Positions 41,063 to 43,145 of a stretch of 43,145 nucleotides of DNA are shown here, in pieces; positions within the stretch are counted from its first letter, which is position 1, and each line of letters starts with the position of its first letter. Both the position numbers and the translations under genes were made by a program. The stretch comes from Archangiaceae bacterium (lineage in GTDB: Bacteria > Myxococcota > Myxococcia > Myxococcales > Myxococcaceae), in assembly GCA_016879935.1 (NCBI GenBank), contig JAACJQ010000413.1, forward strand, positions 1-43,145, written 5' to 3'. A model generated the notes under the pieces. The model saw nothing but the letters and a program-made list of their open reading frames with translations. It searched no databases and had not been told where the DNA came from.

Positions 41063-42910
41063 ATGGGCCGCACCCGCCTCACCGATTCCACGGCGCATGT
41101 TCCGATCTCGTCACTCCCGGCCGCGGCGTTGCGCGCGGTGCTGCGTGAAGGCTACGGCGGGCGCGAGCTTCGTCGCGACGTGGTCTCGGGGTTCCTCGTC
41201 GGGGTGATCGCCCTGCCGCTCGCCATGGCCCTCGCGATCGCCGTCGGAGCACCGCCCCAGCAGGGGCTCTACACCGCCATCGTCGCAGGCTTCTTGACCG
41301 CCCTGCTTGGCGGCTCCCGAATTCAGGTCGTCGGCCCGACAGCCGCCTTCATCGTCGTCCTCGCGCCGCTGTCTGCGAGGTTTGGTCTGGGCGGCCTGTT
41401 CGTCGCCGGCATGCTTGCGGGCTTCATGTTGATCGGCGTCGCGCTGCTACGCCTTGGGCGACTGATCGAGTTCATTCCGTTTCCGGTGACGACGGGCTTC
41501 ACAGCGGGCATCGCGTGCGTGATCGCCGTGCTGCAGCTGAAGGACTTGTTGGGCCTCGAGCTGAAGTCGAACCCGGAGCACTTCTCCGATCGAATCGTCG
41601 CCATGTGGGAGGCGCGCGCCAGCGCGAACCCGGCCGAGCTCGCGATCGGCGCCATCACGCTCGTGCTCTTGCTGCTGCCACGCTTGCCGAAGGCCCCACC
41701 GTGGCTGACGAAGGTGCCGGCGCCGTTGATTGCCCTGCCTGCGGCCGCGATCGTCACCGCGGTCCTCCATCACTTCGTCACGGGCGTCGAGATCGACACC
41801 ATCGGCAGCCGGTTTCACACCCTGGTCGACGGCGTGCTGGTCGATGGCATTCCGCGCGTTCCACCCCACTTCCTCCTGCCGTGGTCCGCGCCCTCGGCCA
41901 CCGGAGAACCGATCGGGTTCGATCTGCAGACCATTCGGGCGCTGCTGCCGACCGCCTTCACGATCGCGGTACTCGCCGCGATCGAGTCGTTGCTCTCTGC
42001 GGTGGTGGCCGATGGCATGGCCCGCACCCGGCACGACCCAGACGCAGAGCTGCTGGCGCTTGGCATCGCGAACGTGGTGACCCCCTTCTTCGGCGGCATT
42101 CCGGCGACCGGAGCGATCGCGCGTACCGCGTCGAACTTCAGATTCGGTGGTCGGTCTCCGATCGCATCCATGGCGCACGCACTCACGGTGTTGCTCGCGA
42201 TCGTGCTGCTCGCTCCGGCCGTTCAGTACCTGCCGATGGCGAGCCTGGCGGCGCTGCTCTTGTTGGTCGCGTGGAACATGAGCGAGGCGGAGCACTTCAT
42301 TCACACCGTGCGGGTGGCGCCCCGCAGTGACGTCGCGGTCTTGTTGACCTGCTTCGTGCTGACGGTGGTGTTCGACATGGTGATCGCGGTCACCGCGGGC
42401 GTGTTGCTGGCGTCGATGCTCTTCATGCGTCGCATTGCCGTGACGACCGAGGGCAAGTTCGTCGAGGCCGGCCTGCCCGTCGCCCTGCCCGAAGGCGTCA
42501 CGCTCTACGACATCAACGGCCCGCTCTTCTTCGGCGCTGCCGAGCGCGCGATGGGAGCGATTCGCGCCATTGGCGACCACGTGAAGGTGGTGATCTTCCG
42601 CATGGAGCAGGTCGATCACGTCGACGTGACGGGGCTGGTGGCGTTGGAGTCGGTGCTCGACGAGCTCGGCCGCCACGGAATCAAGGCAGTGCTCGTCGGC
42701 GCGCCGCCGGCAGCGCTCGAGATGTTCACGAAGGCAGGCCTGAAGCCCGTCGAGGGGAAGCTGGCGATCTGCCGCACGCTCGATGAGGCGCTCACGCTGC
42801 TCGGAGCACGGGTGCATCACTATCGACGCACCCGGACGGGACCAGTGCGCGTTCACGTGATGGACCGCCACAAACGGGCCGCCGCGCACTCCCCTCGCCC
42901 CGTCGACTGA
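41063..42910 (+). CDS. SulP-family anion transporter (SLC26-type) with STAS domain
   Basis: 615 residues. The membrane part (about 30-450) has the SulP start DVVSGFLVGVIALPLAMALAIAVGA, the QGLYTAIVAGF and VVGPTAAFIVVLAPL segments, GFTAGIACVIAVLQ, and the late IESLLSAVVADGMARTRHDPDAELLALGIANV signature. A cytoplasmic STAS domain follows (about 475-585: VTLYDINGPLFFGAAERA, VVIFRMEQVDHVDVTGLVALESV). The sequence resembles DauA-type C4-dicarboxylate/sulfate transporters; the substrate cannot be fixed. ATG preceded by ACCGGAGGACTG. The last 10 residues and stop are encoded inside a 122-bp tandem repeat, so this C-terminus may be recent. Confidence 0.92.
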   Translation: MGRTRLTDSTAHVPISSLPAAALRAVLREGYGGRELRRDVVSGFLVGVIALPLAMALAIAVGAPPQQGLYTAIVAGFLTALLGGSRIQVVGPTAAFIVVLAPLSARFGLGGLFVAGMLAGFMLIGVALLRLGRLIEFIPFPVTTGFTAGIACVIAVLQLKDLLGLELKSNPEHFSDRIVAMWEARASANPAELAIGAITLVLLLLPRLPKAPPWLTKVPAPLIALPAAAIVTAVLHHFVTGVEIDTIGSRFHTLVDGVLVDGIPRVPPHFLLPWSAPSATGEPIGFDLQTIRALLPTAFTIAVLAAIESLLSAVVADGMARTRHDPDAELLALGIANVVTPFFGGIPATGAIARTASNFRFGGRSPIASMAHALTVLLAIVLLAPAVQYLPMASLAALLLLVAWNMSEAEHFIHTVRVAPRSDVAVLLTCFVLTVVFDMVIAVTAGVLLASMLFMRRIAVTTEGKFVEAGLPVALPEGVTLYDINGPLFFGAAERAMGAIRAIGDHVKVVIFRMEQVDHVDVTGLVALESVLDELGRHGIKAVLVGAPPAALEMFTKAGLKPVEGKLAICRTLDEALTLLGARVHHYRRTRTGPVRVHVMDRHKRAAAHSPRPVD

Positions 42911-43145
42911 CCTTCGAGTTGATCGGCAGCTACCGCGCCAGCTCGTCAGCCAGGACGTAGGGCGCGGCCTTGCGCTCGGCGATGCGTGCCGCGAAGTCGA
43001 TCGCCGCGCACTCCCCTCGCCCCGTCGACTGACCCTTCGTGTGGAAGGCCGCTCCCGCGCCAGCTCTTCAGCCAGGACGTAGGGGGCTGCCTTCCGCTCG
43101 GCGATGCTTGCCGCGACGTCGTACGCCGCGCACTCCCCTCGCCCC
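42881..43145. repeat. 122-bp tandem repeat, running off the window edge
   Basis: GCCGCGCACTCCCCTCGCCC begins at 42881, 43003 and 43125, so the period is exactly 122. Units one and two (42881-43002, 43003-43124) share identical blocks, including CAGCCAGGACGTAGGG, but differ at roughly 20 positions; the third copy is cut after 21 bases. The first unit contains the stop codon of the SulP gene. Read on the minus strand each unit encodes a similar peptide (IAERKAAPYVLA-D/E-ELAR), with a TAG ending it in unit one only. It could be a duplicated 3' end of a convergent gene to the right, or the edge of a longer array. Confidence 0.88.

Noticed and set aside
41447-42889. 480-codon minus-strand frame opposite sulP
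   Set aside because: His/Arg-rich shadow of a membrane protein gene.
42930-43145. C-terminus of a minus-strand gene (IAERKAAPYVLADELAR)
   Set aside because: The frame of unit one meets a stop in unit two, so no continuous gene can be supported inside the window; reported as a repeat instead.

Overview
The window reads as a chromosomal piece of a high-GC Myxococcota (myxobacterial) genome. The grounds are its strongly G/C-biased third codon positions, densely packed genes, frequent GTG and TTG starts, an era-der pair, many TPR lipoprotein-like or secreted proteins, a 7(1) septoil-knot protein, a DUF1552/DUF1592 pair and an AgmX/PglI-type C-terminal domain. The species cannot be named from sequence alone. 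No gene-free stretch exceeds 300 bases. The longest are 24964-25242, where I see nothing but the upstream region of rnr, and the right edge after 42910, which is a tandem repeat. I found no tRNA, rRNA, CRISPR array, transposase or integrase.

Layout. 1-5.5 kb is housekeeping: two tandem cyclophilins (the first cut by the window edge), era, der, a minus-strand Spo0M/arrestin-like protein and miaB. 5.6-17.6 kb is an accessory block: a septoil-knot secreted protein, a trypsin-like lipoprotein candidate, a membrane-anchored caspase-like protease, a large CsgG-like protein, a divergent protein ending in a CorA-like membrane hairpin, a second small CsgG-like protein, a DUF4145/HEPN-like TM-TPR protein and a second, secreted caspase-like protease. 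17.6-20.8 kb holds a stand-alone cyclic-nucleotide-binding domain, an exported protein of unknown function, a DedA protein and an MBL-fold hydrolase. 20.7-22.7 kb has ribA and moeA on the minus strand. 22.9-25 kb has a Lys/Ala-rich protein with a chagasin-like end and an outer-membrane barrel. 25.2-31.4 kb is RNA/DNA metabolism (rnr, dus, mutS2). 31.6-36.2 kb is a plus-strand run: two TPR proteins, a NamZ-type muramidase, a degenerate phosphoesterase and nadD. 36.3-39.4 kb is the DUF1552/DUF1592 pair, the second member carrying a C-terminal CBM2. 39.5-42.9 kb has a PilZ protein, a GGDEF cyclase and a SulP transporter, and the window ends inside a 122-bp tandem repeat.

How the genes may work together. 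The most unusual part is 5953-17557. Overlapping stops and starts tie a trypsin-like serine protease to a caspase-like cysteine protease. A second caspase-like protease lies after a HEPN-like/TPR membrane protein, two paralogous CsgG-like proteins bracket the block, and a CorA-like channel-type protein sits divergently in the middle. I infer an envelope-located proteolytic signalling or conflict (cell-suicide type) system; the individual domain calls are fairly solid, while the system-level role is a hypothesis. A second noteworthy item is the apparently intact cellulose-binding CBM2 on a DUF1592 haem-motif protein. Several lineage-specific genes share a TGCT(A/G) box 9-12 nt before the start codon, suggesting leaderless or very-short-leader transcripts.
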